The position numbers and the translations under genes were made by a program. Under the pieces are notes generated by a model. The model was not told the DNA's origin, searched no databases, and saw only the letters and a program-made list of their open reading frames with translations. 64,000 nucleotides of DNA from an uncultured Acetatifactor sp. (lineage in GTDB: Bacteria; Bacillota; Clostridia; Lachnospirales; Lachnospiraceae), in assembly GCA_910584375.1 (NCBI GenBank), contig CAJUAH010000008.1, positions 97,708 through 161,707 of the forward strand, read 5' to 3'. Below, one piece after another: positions 24,199-33,512 of this stretch; the first letter of the stretch is position 1, and every line of letters starts with the position of its first letter.

Positions 24199-25668
24199 TT
24201 ACTTGATGATCTCAAACAGCGGCTTGCAGGCCGGGTAGATCTCCTTGAACTGGGCGTAGCGCCCGTCATATTTTGCCACCAGTTCGGGATCGGGCTCCAC
24301 GGTGTCCACTACCTTGACGATCCTGGCCGCGGCCTCCTCCACACTTTCAAACTCGCCGCAGGCTACCGCCGCCAGCATGGCGCCGCCCAGGGAAGGTCCC
24401 TCCTCCACTTCGATCACATCCACCTTCAGGTTCAGGATGTTGGCGATCATCTTTTTCCACAGCGGGCTCTTGGCTCCGCCGCCGCAGATCTTGGTGCGCT
24501 CGATCTTGATGCCCAGGGACTTGGCCACCTCAAAGGAATCCCGCAGGGCAAAGGCCACGCCCTCCAGCACAGCCTGGGTCATGTCGGCCCTGGTGGTGTC
24601 CATGGTCATGCCGATAAAAGTACCTCGGGCGTTGGGATTGTTGTGGGGAGAACGCTCTCCCATCAGGTAGGGCAGGAAGTACACATGGTTCTCGCCCAGC
24701 TTTTCAATGGCTTTCTGCTCCGCCCCATAATCCCTGGTTCCGATGATATCGTCCATCCACCACTTGTTGCAGCTTGCGGCGCTGAGCATACAGCCCATCA
24801 GGTGATAGCTGCCGTCCGCATGGGCGAAGGAGTGAAGAGCGTTGTATTTGTCCACGCCGAAATTTCTGGAAGAGATAAATATGGTTCCGCTGGTTCCCAG
24901 GGAGATATTGCACATGCCGTCTCCCACAGTGCCTGTGCCCACAGCCGCCGCAGCGTTGTCGCCCGCGCCCGCCGCCACCTTGACGGTGTGGGGGATGCCC
25001 AGTTTGTCCGCGATCTCGGGCAGCACGCAGCCCACGGACTCGTAGCTCTCAAAACAGGTGGCCAGTTGATCCTCCCGGATGCCGCAGATCTCGCACATCT
25101 CCTTGGACCATCTGCGGTTCTTAACGTCAAAGATCAGCATGCCGGAGGCGTCGGACACGTCCGTGCAGTGTACGCCGGTGAGTTTGTAGGCGATATAGTC
25201 CTTGGGCAGCATGATCTTGGCGATCCGTGCAAAATTCTCCGGCTCCTTGTTTTTTACCCACAGGATCTTGGGGGCGGTAAAGCCGGTAAAGGAGATATTG
25301 GCTGTGTACCGGGACAGTTTTTCCTTGCCGATCACATTGTTGAGATAGTCGCACTCCTCATAGGTGCGGCCGTCGTTCCACAAAAGCGCGGGACGGATCA
25401 CATTATCGTCCTTGTCCAGGATCACCAGCCCGTGCATCTGGCCGCCGAAACTGATGCCCGCCACCTGGCTCCTGTCCGCGTCCTTAAGCAGTTCGTCGAT
25501 ACCGATCATGGTCTGTTCATACCAGTCCTCAGGCTTTTGCTCCGACCAGCCCGGATTGGGGAAATAGATAGGATACTCTCTGGAAACAATGTTCCGGATC
25601 TTGCCCTGGCTGTCCATCAACAGCAGTTTCACCGCCGATGTGCCTAAATCAATACCTATGTATAACAT
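24199..25668 (-). CDS. xylB: xylulokinase
   Basis: 489 residues, the standard length for FGGY carbohydrate kinases. Marks seen: N-terminal phosphate-binding GIDLGTSAVK; the xylulokinase signature GGQMHGLV near residue 77; the catalytic Asp region GAGDNAAAAVG; the C-terminal ATP site KICGGGAKSPLW. It phosphorylates D-xylulose (or a related ketopentose) for the pentose phosphate pathway. First gene of the sugar operon; its promoter carries an operator-like dyad at the transcription start, consistent with repression by the divergent LacI protein. Confidence 0.94.
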   Translation of the reverse strand: MLYIGIDLGTSAVKLLLMDSQGKIRNIVSREYPIYFPNPGWSEQKPEDWYEQTMIGIDELLKDADRSQVAGISFGGQMHGLVILDKDDNVIRPALLWNDGRTYEECDYLNNVIGKEKLSRYTANISFTGFTAPKILWVKNKEPENFARIAKIMLPKDYIAYKLTGVHCTDVSDASGMLIFDVKNRRWSKEMCEICGIREDQLATCFESYESVGCVLPEIADKLGIPHTVKVAAGAGDNAAAAVGTGTVGDGMCNISLGTSGTIFISSRNFGVDKYNALHSFAHADGSYHLMGCMLSAASCNKWWMDDIIGTRDYGAEQKAIEKLGENHVYFLPYLMGERSPHNNPNARGTFIGMTMDTTRADMTQAVLEGVAFALRDSFEVAKSLGIKIERTKICGGGAKSPLWKKMIANILNLKVDVIEVEEGPSLGGAMLAAVACGEFESVEEAAARIVKVVDTVEPDPELVAKYDGRYAQFKEIYPACKPLFEIIK

Positions 25669-25798
25669 GTTGACCTCTTTTCTGCATGTCCGCAGTCTGA
25701 CCGCGCCAGACTTCCACCATGCCTGAAATTGTGCGCGGATATGTTTTCCGCCGTCTCTTCCGCCCGCCGCTTACCGGAGTCCCCCGGGACGCCGGCAA

Positions 25799-25812
25799 TG
25801 TGTCCGGGCACG
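25799..25812. promoter_or_regulatory. operator-like site O1, xylB side
   Basis: TGTGTCCGGGCACG matches the perfect palindrome O2 (25934-25947) at 12 of 14 positions. It covers the expected start of the xylB transcript, a classic repressor position. Confidence 0.5.
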
Positions 25813-25820
25813 TTACTTAT

Positions 25821-25849
25821 AGCATACTCGTTTTGTGCCGCAAAATCAA
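25821..25849 (-). promoter_or_regulatory. promoter of xylB operon
   Basis: TTGATT (25849-25844), 17 bases, TATGCT (25826-25821), immediately upstream of O1. Confidence 0.55.
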
Positions 25850-25933
25850 TATCTCTTTTATATTTTCGGTAATATGCACATTTTCAGGAAAGAAAACTGT
25901 TAAATATGATAGGGGCATCCTGTGGAGCCTGTC

Positions 25934-25947
25934 CGTGCCCGGGCACG
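25934..25947. promoter_or_regulatory. operator-like palindrome O2, regulator side
   Basis: CGTGCCCGGGCACG is a perfect 14-base palindrome with a central C-G step, as LacI-family operators have. It lies 12 bases before the -35 of the regulator gene, 135 bases from O1, so looping is possible. Confidence 0.5.
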
Positions 25948-25959
25948 TCCATGTTTTGT

Positions 25960-25988
25960 TTGACTTAAGACTATATTTATGATAGGGT
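25960..25988 (+). promoter_or_regulatory. possible promoter of LacI-family regulator gene
   Basis: TTGACT (25960-25965), 17 bases, weak -10 TAGGGT (25983-25988). The gene starts 30 bases further on. Apart from O1, O2 and these two promoters the 349-base gap holds no gene. Confidence 0.4.
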
Positions 25989-26017
25989 AAACATAGATAT
26001 GACAGGAGGTGCGAAAC

Positions 26018-27037
26018 ATGGCTACCATCAAGGAGATCGCGGCGCTGGCGGGAGTGTCCAGAGGGACGGTGGACAGGGTACTGAATAACCGGGGCTCGGT
26101 GCATCCGGAAACGGCGGAAAAGATACGGGAGATCGCCCGGGCGCTGGACTACAAGCCCAATATCGCCGGGCTGGTGCTGGCCGCTCAGAAAAAGAGGCTA
26201 AAGCTGGGCGTAGTGCTGTTCTCCGCGGAAAATCCGTTTTTCATAGACGTGGAAGAGGGGGTCATGGAGAAGGCGGAGGAGCTGGCCGGTTACAACTGCA
26301 CCGTGCTGGTCAGGCATATCACTTACGGGGTGGAACAGCAGTTGCAGGCCATCAGGGAACTGATGGAGGAGGAGGTCAGCGGCATCGCGCTTGCGCCCTA
26401 CAACGACGAGCGGATCCGCCAGCGCATCAACGAGCTGTATGAGCAGGGGATCCCGGTGGTGACATTCAACACGGACATAGAGAACTCCCGGCGCATCGCC
26501 TACGTGGGCAGCCACTACGCCAGGAGCGGGGAGACTGCCGCCGGGCTCATGCATCTGATGACCCAGGGCCAGGTCCGGGTGGGGATCGTCACGGGTTCCC
26601 CCGATATCCTGTGCCACACCGAGCGGGTGGCCGGATTTATCAATTCTTTAAAGCGCTACAAGTCCGATATGGAGATCGTGGATATCATCGAAAACCACGA
26701 CGACGAATTTGAAAGTTACGAGAAAACTACCCGTCTGCTCACCGAGCACCCGGAGATCAACGCCCTGTTCTTTGCGGCGGGCGGCGTCAACGGGGGCTGC
26801 CGCAGCATCTCCCTGCTGGGGCGGGAGGGACAAATCCGGGTCATCGCCTTTGACAAGGTTCCCACCACCAAGGCGCTGGTGAAAAAGGGTGTGATCGCCG
26901 CCACGATCTGCCAGCAGCCCCGGATACAGGGCTCCAAGCCGCTGACGCTGCTGTTTGCCTACCTGACCACGGGGGAGCTGCCGGAGAAGGAGTACAATTA
27001 TGTGGCGGTGGATATCAGGATACGGGAGAACATATGA
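26018..27037 (+). CDS. LacI family transcriptional regulator
   Basis: 339 residues from ATG 26018 with AGGAGG eight bases ahead. The N-terminus MATIKEIAALAGVSRGTVDR is a LacI helix-turn-helix plus hinge helix (VLNNRGSVHPE). The remainder is a periplasmic-binding-protein fold of the ribose/xylose-binding type (VVLFSAENPFFIDVEEGV). It is transcribed divergently from the xylB operon, with two matching dyads between them, so it probably represses that operon and itself until a pentose or its phosphate binds. Confidence 0.93.
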   Translation: MATIKEIAALAGVSRGTVDRVLNNRGSVHPETAEKIREIARALDYKPNIAGLVLAAQKKRLKLGVVLFSAENPFFIDVEEGVMEKAEELAGYNCTVLVRHITYGVEQQLQAIRELMEEEVSGIALAPYNDERIRQRINELYEQGIPVVTFNTDIENSRRIAYVGSHYARSGETAAGLMHLMTQGQVRVGIVTGSPDILCHTERVAGFINSLKRYKSDMEIVDIIENHDDEFESYEKTTRLLTEHPEINALFFAAGGVNGGCRSISLLGREGQIRVIAFDKVPTTKALVKKGVIAATICQQPRIQGSKPLTLLFAYLTTGELPEKEYNYVAVDIRIRENI

Positions 27038-27101
27038 CTCTCCCTGCCAAGCCTCACACTATTCCTGTGCAACAGCCTGGGAACTCAATGTAACACCCCA
27101 T

Positions 27102-28802
27102 TTATATTTCCTCCGTGCCGATCAGTACCTCTTTCCCGCAGAAAGCAAATCCATACTTCCTGATGCGTTCCGCCGGTATCCCCTTTGCCGCCAGAGACGC
27201 CTGGTAGTCCTTTTCTTCGATCTGCCGCAGGGCCTCGGCCACAGTGTCTGACAATTCCTTTTCTTTCGGCCCCTGTACCTTGAACTCCAGGATCATGGCG
27301 TCATTACTGGCCGCATCCCTGGGCTCCAGCATTATATCATATCTGCCAAAGCCGCTCTCCCGGTTGGACGTCACCGTATACCGGTCAGACAGCTCCACCA
27401 TCAGACCCAGCACGAAACCGTGGTAGAACCTCTCCGGCTCGCTGTAAGGGTTCCTGCCCGTATCAAAATAGCTGAACATCTCCTGCGCCACGCGGTTCAT
27501 GTAGACATTCATCGCCTCCACATCCCCCAGTAACAGCGCCTTGATAAAATCATTATAATTGGACGATGGGCCGTCAAACCAGTCACGCACCATCTCCCGA
27601 AACATAATCTTTACCTCAAAGTTGGTCAGCTCCAGTTCATAGTCCTGCCGCCACTCCCCGTACTCCGCCATATATGCCTTATAACTCTTCACTTTCAAAT
27701 ACCCGCTTGCCAGCAGCAGGCTCCATATGGCGTTCTTTTTTGTGGATAACTGATGGTAGACAATCTGTTCGTCCAGTTCCGTCTTAAGCGTTTTCCCGCA
27801 TAACAGCTCTTCAAAAGTCTGCTTGATTTCAGGAGTACTCTCCCGGAGCAGCTTGCTGGCCAGCCTGTTGGAGCTGGTATTGACCCAGTATGCCCCCACT
27901 TTTCTTTCATCCAGAAAATTTATTATAGACCAGGGATTATAAATATCCTTTCTGTTGCCAAAAGTAAACCCGTCATACCAGTCTTTGACCTGCTGTTTCT
28001 GATCGGACAATCCAAACTCATCAAGTGCGGTAAATACTTCCTCTTCCGTAAAGCCGAAACAGTCTGCATATTTTTCTGTTGTAACTGTCACTACTTTCAG
28101 ATTGTTCAGGTCAGAGAACATGGATTCCTTGCTCACACGAGTGATGCCGGTCATCAAAGCCCGTTCCATAAACGGATTTGTTTTAAATGTCGCACCAAAC
28201 AAACTCCTGGTAAATGCCACTAACTCCTCCCAATATCCGCTCACATACGCCTCCTGCATGGGCGTGTCATACTCGTCCAGCAGGATGATCACTTTTTTCC
28301 CATAATGCTGCATCAGATAATTAGACAGCGTTTTCAGGGAATTTGTCTCCTCATCCTGGGCCTCCCCCGCAGATATCTTTCGGAACAGCGCTTTTTCATT
28401 CTCATTCAGGCTGTCGCTGCCCAGCAGAAAATCATATCGGTTGTACAACTCCGTAATGATCTGGCTGATCCTCTTTCTGGCGTCACGGAAAGTGGTTTCT
28501 TTTACATCAGCAAAGCTCAGCGCAATCACCGGGTATGTCCCCTGCAGCTTGCGGTATTTCTCCTCCTGCCAGATGGAAAGCCCCTCGAACAAATCGCCGC
28601 GCCCCGTGTAATCCACCGAGAAAAACTTCTCCAGCATACTCATGTTCAGCGTCTTGCCAAAACGCCTTGGGCGGGTAATCAGCGTCACATTATCCCCGCT
28701 CTCCCACCATTCCTGTATAAAGTGGGTTTTATCCACATAGAAATATCCCTCTTTTCGGATCGTCTCAAAATTCTGATTCCCGATTCCTACCGTTCTGGCC
28801 AT
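27102..28802 (-). CDS. AAA-ATPase/PD-(D/E)XK nuclease-fold protein, copy B
   Basis: 566 residues. P-loop RPRRFGKT at 44-51, Walker B LLDEYDTP, and a C-terminal nuclease-type site (GRYDIMLEP with the Asp, LEFKV with ExK). It is closely alike to copy C over the whole length, including the segment ELTNFEVKIMF that copy A lacks. The stop lies 64 bases from the end of the LacI-family gene, convergent with it. Promoter and about 70 upstream bases are also alike to those of copy C, so these two are recent duplicates. Confidence 0.9.
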   Translation of the reverse strand: MARTVGIGNQNFETIRKEGYFYVDKTHFIQEWWESGDNVTLITRPRRFGKTLNMSMLEKFFSVDYTGRGDLFEGLSIWQEEKYRKLQGTYPVIALSFADVKETTFRDARKRISQIITELYNRYDFLLGSDSLNENEKALFRKISAGEAQDEETNSLKTLSNYLMQHYGKKVIILLDEYDTPMQEAYVSGYWEELVAFTRSLFGATFKTNPFMERALMTGITRVSKESMFSDLNNLKVVTVTTEKYADCFGFTEEEVFTALDEFGLSDQKQQVKDWYDGFTFGNRKDIYNPWSIINFLDERKVGAYWVNTSSNRLASKLLRESTPEIKQTFEELLCGKTLKTELDEQIVYHQLSTKKNAIWSLLLASGYLKVKSYKAYMAEYGEWRQDYELELTNFEVKIMFREMVRDWFDGPSSNYNDFIKALLLGDVEAMNVYMNRVAQEMFSYFDTGRNPYSEPERFYHGFVLGLMVELSDRYTVTSNRESGFGRYDIMLEPRDAASNDAMILEFKVQGPKEKELSDTVAEALRQIEEKDYQASLAAKGIPAERIRKYGFAFCGKEVLIGTEEI

Positions 28803-28842
28803 TTTACACCTCTTTCTGGCATATACCGCTCTCCATAATTAT

Positions 28843-28871
28843 AATATATCCGGTTTCTACTCTTAAATCAA
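28843..28871 (-). promoter_or_regulatory. promoter of AAA/nuclease copy B
   Basis: TTGATT (28871-28866), 17 bases, TATATT (28848-28843). The -35 abuts the stop codon of the AraC-family gene. Confidence 0.5.
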
Positions 28872-29795
28872 TCAAATTCTTCTGGTTATAGACTCAAAAG
28901 CCGCAAGGGGCTGTTTCCCATTTTTTCTGAACTCACTGGGCGTAAGATGAAACCGTTCCTTAAATTTACGGCAAAAATAACCAATATTATCAAATCCCGT
29001 ATCCTGCGCAATGGAAAAAATACTGCTCTCCGTAGCGGTGAGAAGTTTTGCCGCACACTTTAGTCTATAATCGATCAGGTAACTTATGGGCGTAGTATGA
29101 ATATTATTATTGAAAATATTCAACACACTGCTCTTGCTCAGCATTACCGTCCGGGCGATATCCTCCAGGGAGATTTGTCTTGGGTAATTATCATGTATAT
29201 ATTGCATCATGATTTGGAGCTGGGCCTGTGTCCGTACAGATGACAGCGCGGTAAAAGTATTTTCGGCAGCGTCTGTATTTTCATATATCATGCGCCATAG
29301 ATTCAACAACAGTTCTACCGTTTTAATCTCACTCACATTTTCCGTTTCCTGCATAGCCAATATTTCCGTAAGCGTATTTAACATATCCTTTTTCACAGGA
29401 TCATCCGGCGAAAACAGGATGTATTGCGTGGTCGAAGCAATAACCGGTTTGATATATTTCTGATAGATCAGACCGGTCTCCGGCGAGAGCAGCAAGGGCG
29501 AAAATACAATATTGGGTATAACTGTACTTTCGCATGTTTCAAATCTATGGATTACCTGGGAATTGATAAAGATACCTGTTCCGGCGCTCAGCGTATGCCT
29601 GTCGCACCCGATAAAAAAATCCGCTTTTCCCTTCTCAATAAATACCAGTTCAACCTCTGGATGCCAGTGCCAGTCTATACAGTGAAAATCAAACAGCCAG
29701 ATATCTTCCAAATAGTACTGAAACGGATATTCGTCATTGCCATGCCGTACCGTTTCCCTCAATGATTCGTCTGTCCGGATCCTGTCATATGCCAT
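28872..29795 (-). CDS. AraC family transcriptional regulator
   Basis: About 307 residues from ATG 29795; a TTG at 29810 directly after AGGAGG is an alternative start. The N-terminal half is a cupin-type sensor (WHWHPEVELVFIEKGKADFF, then VIHRFET). The C-terminal 95 residues hold two AraC helix-turn-helix motifs (SLEDIARTVMLSKSSV and SIAQDTGFDNIGYFCRKFKE). It is divergent from the MFS transporter gene and next but one to a beta-L-arabinofuranosidase, so it probably controls uptake and use of arabinose-containing sugars; that is inference from position. Confidence 0.92.
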   Translation of the reverse strand: MAYDRIRTDESLRETVRHGNDEYPFQYYLEDIWLFDFHCIDWHWHPEVELVFIEKGKADFFIGCDRHTLSAGTGIFINSQVIHRFETCESTVIPNIVFSPLLLSPETGLIYQKYIKPVIASTTQYILFSPDDPVKKDMLNTLTEILAMQETENVSEIKTVELLLNLWRMIYENTDAAENTFTALSSVRTQAQLQIMMQYIHDNYPRQISLEDIARTVMLSKSSVLNIFNNNIHTTPISYLIDYRLKCAAKLLTATESSIFSIAQDTGFDNIGYFCRKFKERFHLTPSEFRKNGKQPLAAFESITRRI

Positions 29796-29854
29796 ACGCT
29801 CTTCTGTCAAACCTCCTTTTGCGATATTGTGTAATAAATCTGGAATATAATATA

Positions 29855-29883
29855 TTGATACACAGGGTTCTGTAGGATATACT
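29855..29883 (+). promoter_or_regulatory. promoter of MFS transporter gene
   Basis: TTGATA (29855-29860), 17 bases, TATACT (29878-29883). Confidence 0.5.
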
Positions 29884-29920
29884 GCTATTTATTATAGTGA
29901 CGAAAGGAAGGACTGTCAAC

Positions 29921-31120
29921 ATGGCCAACAATTACAAAAAAACTCTGACCGCCTGCTATCTGGGTTTTGTCACACAGGCGATCACGGCAAATTTCGCGCC
30001 GCTGCTCTTTTTAAAATTCCATAGCGCATTCCGCATTCCTCTGGGGAAAATCGCCCTCATCTCCACTGTGTTTTACCTGACGCAACTGGCTGTGGACATA
30101 TTTTGCTCTTTTTTTGTAGACCGCATCGGCTATCGAAAATGCGTTATAACCTCGGAAATATGTGCGGTAACCGGACTGATCGGGCTTGCGTTTTTACCTG
30201 ATCTCTTACCCGATCCTCTGACAGGTATCATCATCAGCGTCATAATCTATGCAGTCGGCAGCGGACTGATCGAAGTATTGTGCAGCCCGATTGTAGAAGC
30301 CTGCCCCTTCGAGCACAAGGAGGCGGCCATGAGTCTGCTGCATTCTTTTTATTGCTGGGGATCCGTGGGAGTCATACTCCTGTCTACCGTCTTTTTCGCG
30401 GTTTTTGGCATAGATAGTTGGAAATGGCTTGCCTGCATATGGGCAATCATACCTCTCTGCAATATCTACAATTTTGCCACATGCCCCATCGACTATACTG
30501 TGGAAGAAGGCAGTGGCATGGGAATACGCGGACTGTTCCAGTCTCCTCTGTTCTGGATGTCTATTGTTCTAATGGTATGCGCCGGGGCGTCTGAGATGGC
30601 TATGGCGCAATGGGCCTCCGCCTTTGCAGAATCGGCGCTGAAACTTTCAAAAACCACCGGCGATCTGGCAGGCCCCTGCATGTTTGCGGTGACTATGGGC
30701 ATCAGCCGTGTAATCTACGGAAAAAGGGGGGACAAACTGGACTTAATGAAATTTATGATCGGTTCGGGTTGTCTGTGTCTGCTCTGCTACATACTGGCAT
30801 CCATATCGGATCGTCCTGTCCTCGGACTGATCGGATGTATCATGTGCGGATTCTCCGTTGGCATTATGTGGCCCGGCGCAATCAGCATCTGTTCCAAACG
30901 GCTTCCAAACGGCGGAACCGCCATGTTCGCATTTCTTGCGACAGCGGGAGATCTGGGCGGAGCGTTTGGCCCCGGACTGGTGGGCAATATTACCCAAAAC
31001 GCAAACAACGATTTGAGAAGGGGAATGATGGCAGGTTGTATTTTCCCGTTCGTTCTGATCATTTCCCTCCTTATTTTGAAAGGCCTGTACAGAAATAAAA
31101 ATGTTCATACTCCGGAGTAA
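29921..31120 (+). CDS. MFS transporter
   Basis: 399 residues from ATG 29921 (AAGGAAGGA nine bases ahead). Twelve hydrophobic segments are visible with the family loop between segments 2 and 3 (VDRIGYRKC) and a repeat of it in the second half (KRGDKLD). Similar MFS proteins of the FucP/sugar-importer type carry sugars with H+. Flanked by an AraC-type regulator and a GH127 hydrolase, it is a candidate importer for arabinose oligosaccharides or monosaccharides. No ABC or PTS system is present nearby. Confidence 0.88.
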   Translation: MANNYKKTLTACYLGFVTQAITANFAPLLFLKFHSAFRIPLGKIALISTVFYLTQLAVDIFCSFFVDRIGYRKCVITSEICAVTGLIGLAFLPDLLPDPLTGIIISVIIYAVGSGLIEVLCSPIVEACPFEHKEAAMSLLHSFYCWGSVGVILLSTVFFAVFGIDSWKWLACIWAIIPLCNIYNFATCPIDYTVEEGSGMGIRGLFQSPLFWMSIVLMVCAGASEMAMAQWASAFAESALKLSKTTGDLAGPCMFAVTMGISRVIYGKRGDKLDLMKFMIGSGCLCLLCYILASISDRPVLGLIGCIMCGFSVGIMWPGAISICSKRLPNGGTAMFAFLATAGDLGGAFGPGLVGNITQNANNDLRRGMMAGCIFPFVLIISLLILKGLYRNKNVHTPE

Positions 31121-31169
31121 CGGATAAACAAATCCGAGCGACACATCTATCATGGTAACTATATTGAAA

Positions 31170-31208
31170 GACGCCGGAGCATAAGTGGAAAAATCATGCT
31201 CCGGCGTC
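31170..31208. terminator. intrinsic terminator between MFS and GH127 genes
   Basis: Perfect 13-base stem GACGCCGGAGCAT/ATGCTCCGGCGTC with a 13-base loop, between two convergent genes. On the minus strand the stem is followed by TTTCAATAT. It probably serves both transcripts. Confidence 0.7.
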
Positions 31209-31219
31209 TGCGTATCCGG

Positions 31220-33388
31220 CTACCGTCTCACCCACACGCTCATCTCGCCCTCGCCCCGGTTGTTCCAGGCGTAATAGGGAACCATGCGCAGAGTCACGTC
31301 CTCCTCCCGGGCAGGCCGGGCCTGGCGGTACAGCTCTCCGCTCTCCTCCGGGAGAAGACGCTTGCCGGGCACTTGCAGCACGGTCATGGGATGGCCCAGC
31401 TCCTTTGTGGTCTCCGTTCGGATATCCGAAGGGCGCAACGTCTGCAGGTCTACCCGGCACAGATGGAGATCTTTGCCGTTATCCCTTTCCTCCAGACAGT
31501 AGACTATGGGGCCCCGGGCAATGGCCACCTTGCCCATATCCTCCCGCACTCTGGGATCCGCCTCCAGGATCCGCACCGGCATCTCCATCTCCAGATCCAC
31601 TTCGTCGCCGTCCTGCCAGACGCCGTCTATATACAGATAGCCGTCCCGGTAGCTCACTGCGGCCTGCGAAAGAGCAGTCTGTTCCCCGGCTCTGTCCGTC
31701 TGATCCGCAAAATCCGTCCCCATCGCCAGCCCTTCTCCTGTGACAGCGGCCTCTCCCGCTCTGCCGCAGCAGCGATAACTTACTTTCATGCCGCCGCTCC
31801 ATCCCGGAACCCGGAAAGCCAGCTTACAGGGCGTCCGGTCTCCCCGCAGCAGCACCTTCACTTTCCCCTCCCAGGGCAGCTGCGACTCCACCTTTATATC
31901 CAGCGTCTTTTTCTCCCGCGAACTGTCATCGCCTGCCCATACCTCTTTGGTCAGCACGCTGCCCATGTACAGGTGGAACCACAGGGTATCCGCGGACTCC
32001 GTATAGGCATAGGCGGCCACGGAACTGACCAGACGGGCGATGTTGGGCGGACAGCAGGCGCAGCCGAACCATTTCTGCCGCACAGTCTTCACATGACCCT
32101 TTCTGCCGTCCTTATGGCAGGCCTCCGGCGCCACATCCAGCGGATTGACATAGAAAAAGCTCTTGCCGTCCAGCGCCATGCCCGCCAGCACCGTGTTGTA
32201 CAGGGCCAGCTCCATCACGTCCCCGTATTTCCCCCGGGGTTTTAACTGCAACATCCTCCTGGCCCAGAACACCAGGCCGATGGCGGCGCAGGTCTCGGAG
32301 TAGGCCGTATCGTTGGGCAGATCGTAATTGAAGGAGAAAGCCTCCCCCATGTGGGTGGCTCCCACGCCGCCGGTCACATACATCTTTTCCCGGGTCACAT
32401 TGTCCCACAGCCGGTCGCAGGCCGCCTCCATGGCCTCGTCCCCGCACAGTCTGGCCACATCCGCCATACCGCTGTACAGATACATGGCCCGCACCGCGTG
32501 TCCCACGGCCTCGGACTGCTCCCGCACAGGCAGGTGGGCCTGGTGGTAGGCGTTGTTGGTGGTCTTTTTGTAGGGCTGTCCGTCGTGGGCTGCCCGCTCC
32601 TGCTCCTCCTGCTCAAAATAGAATGGCTCTGTGCCACGCCGATCCAGGAAGAATTTTGCCAGATTCAGGTACCTTTCCTGATTGTCTTCCTCAAACAGAC
32701 GCACCAAAGCCATCTCCGCGATCTCATGACCGGGATAGCCCTTGCACTGCCCCGGCTCCGGGCCGAAGACCTGACAGCAATAGTCCGCGAACCGCTCGGC
32801 GGCTCGCAGCAGCTTATCCTTGCCTGTGGCCTGATAGTAGGCCACCGCTCCCTCCACCAGATGTCCCAGACAGTACAGCTCATGATGATCCCTGAGATTG
32901 GTAAATGCCCGGTCCATACCGTTGATGATATAATATGTATCCAGATAACCGTTCTCCAACTGGGCGGCGCACACGATATCTATGGCCTCGTCCGCCGTCT
33001 TCTCCAACTCGGGGTCCGGGTGCTGCAGCAGGGAATAGCCCACTGCCTCTATCCATTTGGAGAAATCCGTGTCCTGAAACACAAAACCGTAAAACTTATC
33101 CTCGTCCGGATTGGCAGGGTCCTCCGGCAGAGCCTCAAACCCCCGGAAGGTATAGGAAGGAGCCACATAGGCTGCGCCCTTGTCCCTTTTCTCCCGCATC
33201 ATCCGTCCCGCCACCTTAAAGTTGCGCATACAGTAGCTGGGAGCCGCGCCTTCCACCCTGTCATTCAAAGCGTCCCACTGATAGGGCAGCACCTGTGTGC
33301 GCACCAGCTCCTGCTCCCTGTGCCAAAAAGCGTCTGTTACCTGAATCTGTTTCAGATCCAGAGGGTTACTGATTTCCCGACCGTTCAT
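31220..33388 (-). CDS. glycoside hydrolase family 127, beta-L-arabinofuranosidase
   Basis: 722 residues, the usual length. Active-site residues known from HypBA1 of Bifidobacterium longum line up with identical spacing: acid/base E349 (HMGEAF), Zn ligands E365 and C367 (SETC), and C445-C446 (FGCACCPPN), where C445 is the nucleophile. No signal peptide, so the substrate must be imported first. It cleaves terminal beta-L-arabinofuranose from short arabino-oligosaccharides or glycopeptides. Single gene, with a TATAAG -10 in front of it and GGAGGAGGAG as ribosome site. Confidence 0.93.
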   Translation of the reverse strand: MNGREISNPLDLKQIQVTDAFWHREQELVRTQVLPYQWDALNDRVEGAAPSYCMRNFKVAGRMMREKRDKGAAYVAPSYTFRGFEALPEDPANPDEDKFYGFVFQDTDFSKWIEAVGYSLLQHPDPELEKTADEAIDIVCAAQLENGYLDTYYIINGMDRAFTNLRDHHELYCLGHLVEGAVAYYQATGKDKLLRAAERFADYCCQVFGPEPGQCKGYPGHEIAEMALVRLFEEDNQERYLNLAKFFLDRRGTEPFYFEQEEQERAAHDGQPYKKTTNNAYHQAHLPVREQSEAVGHAVRAMYLYSGMADVARLCGDEAMEAACDRLWDNVTREKMYVTGGVGATHMGEAFSFNYDLPNDTAYSETCAAIGLVFWARRMLQLKPRGKYGDVMELALYNTVLAGMALDGKSFFYVNPLDVAPEACHKDGRKGHVKTVRQKWFGCACCPPNIARLVSSVAAYAYTESADTLWFHLYMGSVLTKEVWAGDDSSREKKTLDIKVESQLPWEGKVKVLLRGDRTPCKLAFRVPGWSGGMKVSYRCCGRAGEAAVTGEGLAMGTDFADQTDRAGEQTALSQAAVSYRDGYLYIDGVWQDGDEVDLEMEMPVRILEADPRVREDMGKVAIARGPIVYCLEERDNGKDLHLCRVDLQTLRPSDIRTETTKELGHPMTVLQVPGKRLLPEESGELYRQARPAREEDVTLRMVPYYAWNNRGEGEMSVWVRR

Positions 33389-33457
33389 ATATCCTCTCCT
33401 CCTCCATGGGCTTATACTCTTAAATTAACAGTATCAAAACATCCCACCCGCGTCAAG

Positions 33458-33497
33458 TAAAAAGGCTGCGGAGATCATCACTTCCCTCACAGCCTTT
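33458..33497 (-). terminator. intrinsic terminator of cysK-rrf2 operon
   Basis: AAAGGCTG/CAGCCTTT stem around a 21-base loop; on the minus strand it ends in five T. It lies 16 bases after the stop of the Rrf2 gene. Confidence 0.6.
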
Positions 33498-33512
33498 CTC
33501 CCCTGCGGTATG

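Noticed and set aside
23893..25647. A 584-codon open frame on the plus strand
   Set aside because: It lies antisense to xylB and DUF4867, has no ribosome site and a low-information His/Gly/Arg-rich composition. The minus-strand proteins have full family motifs.
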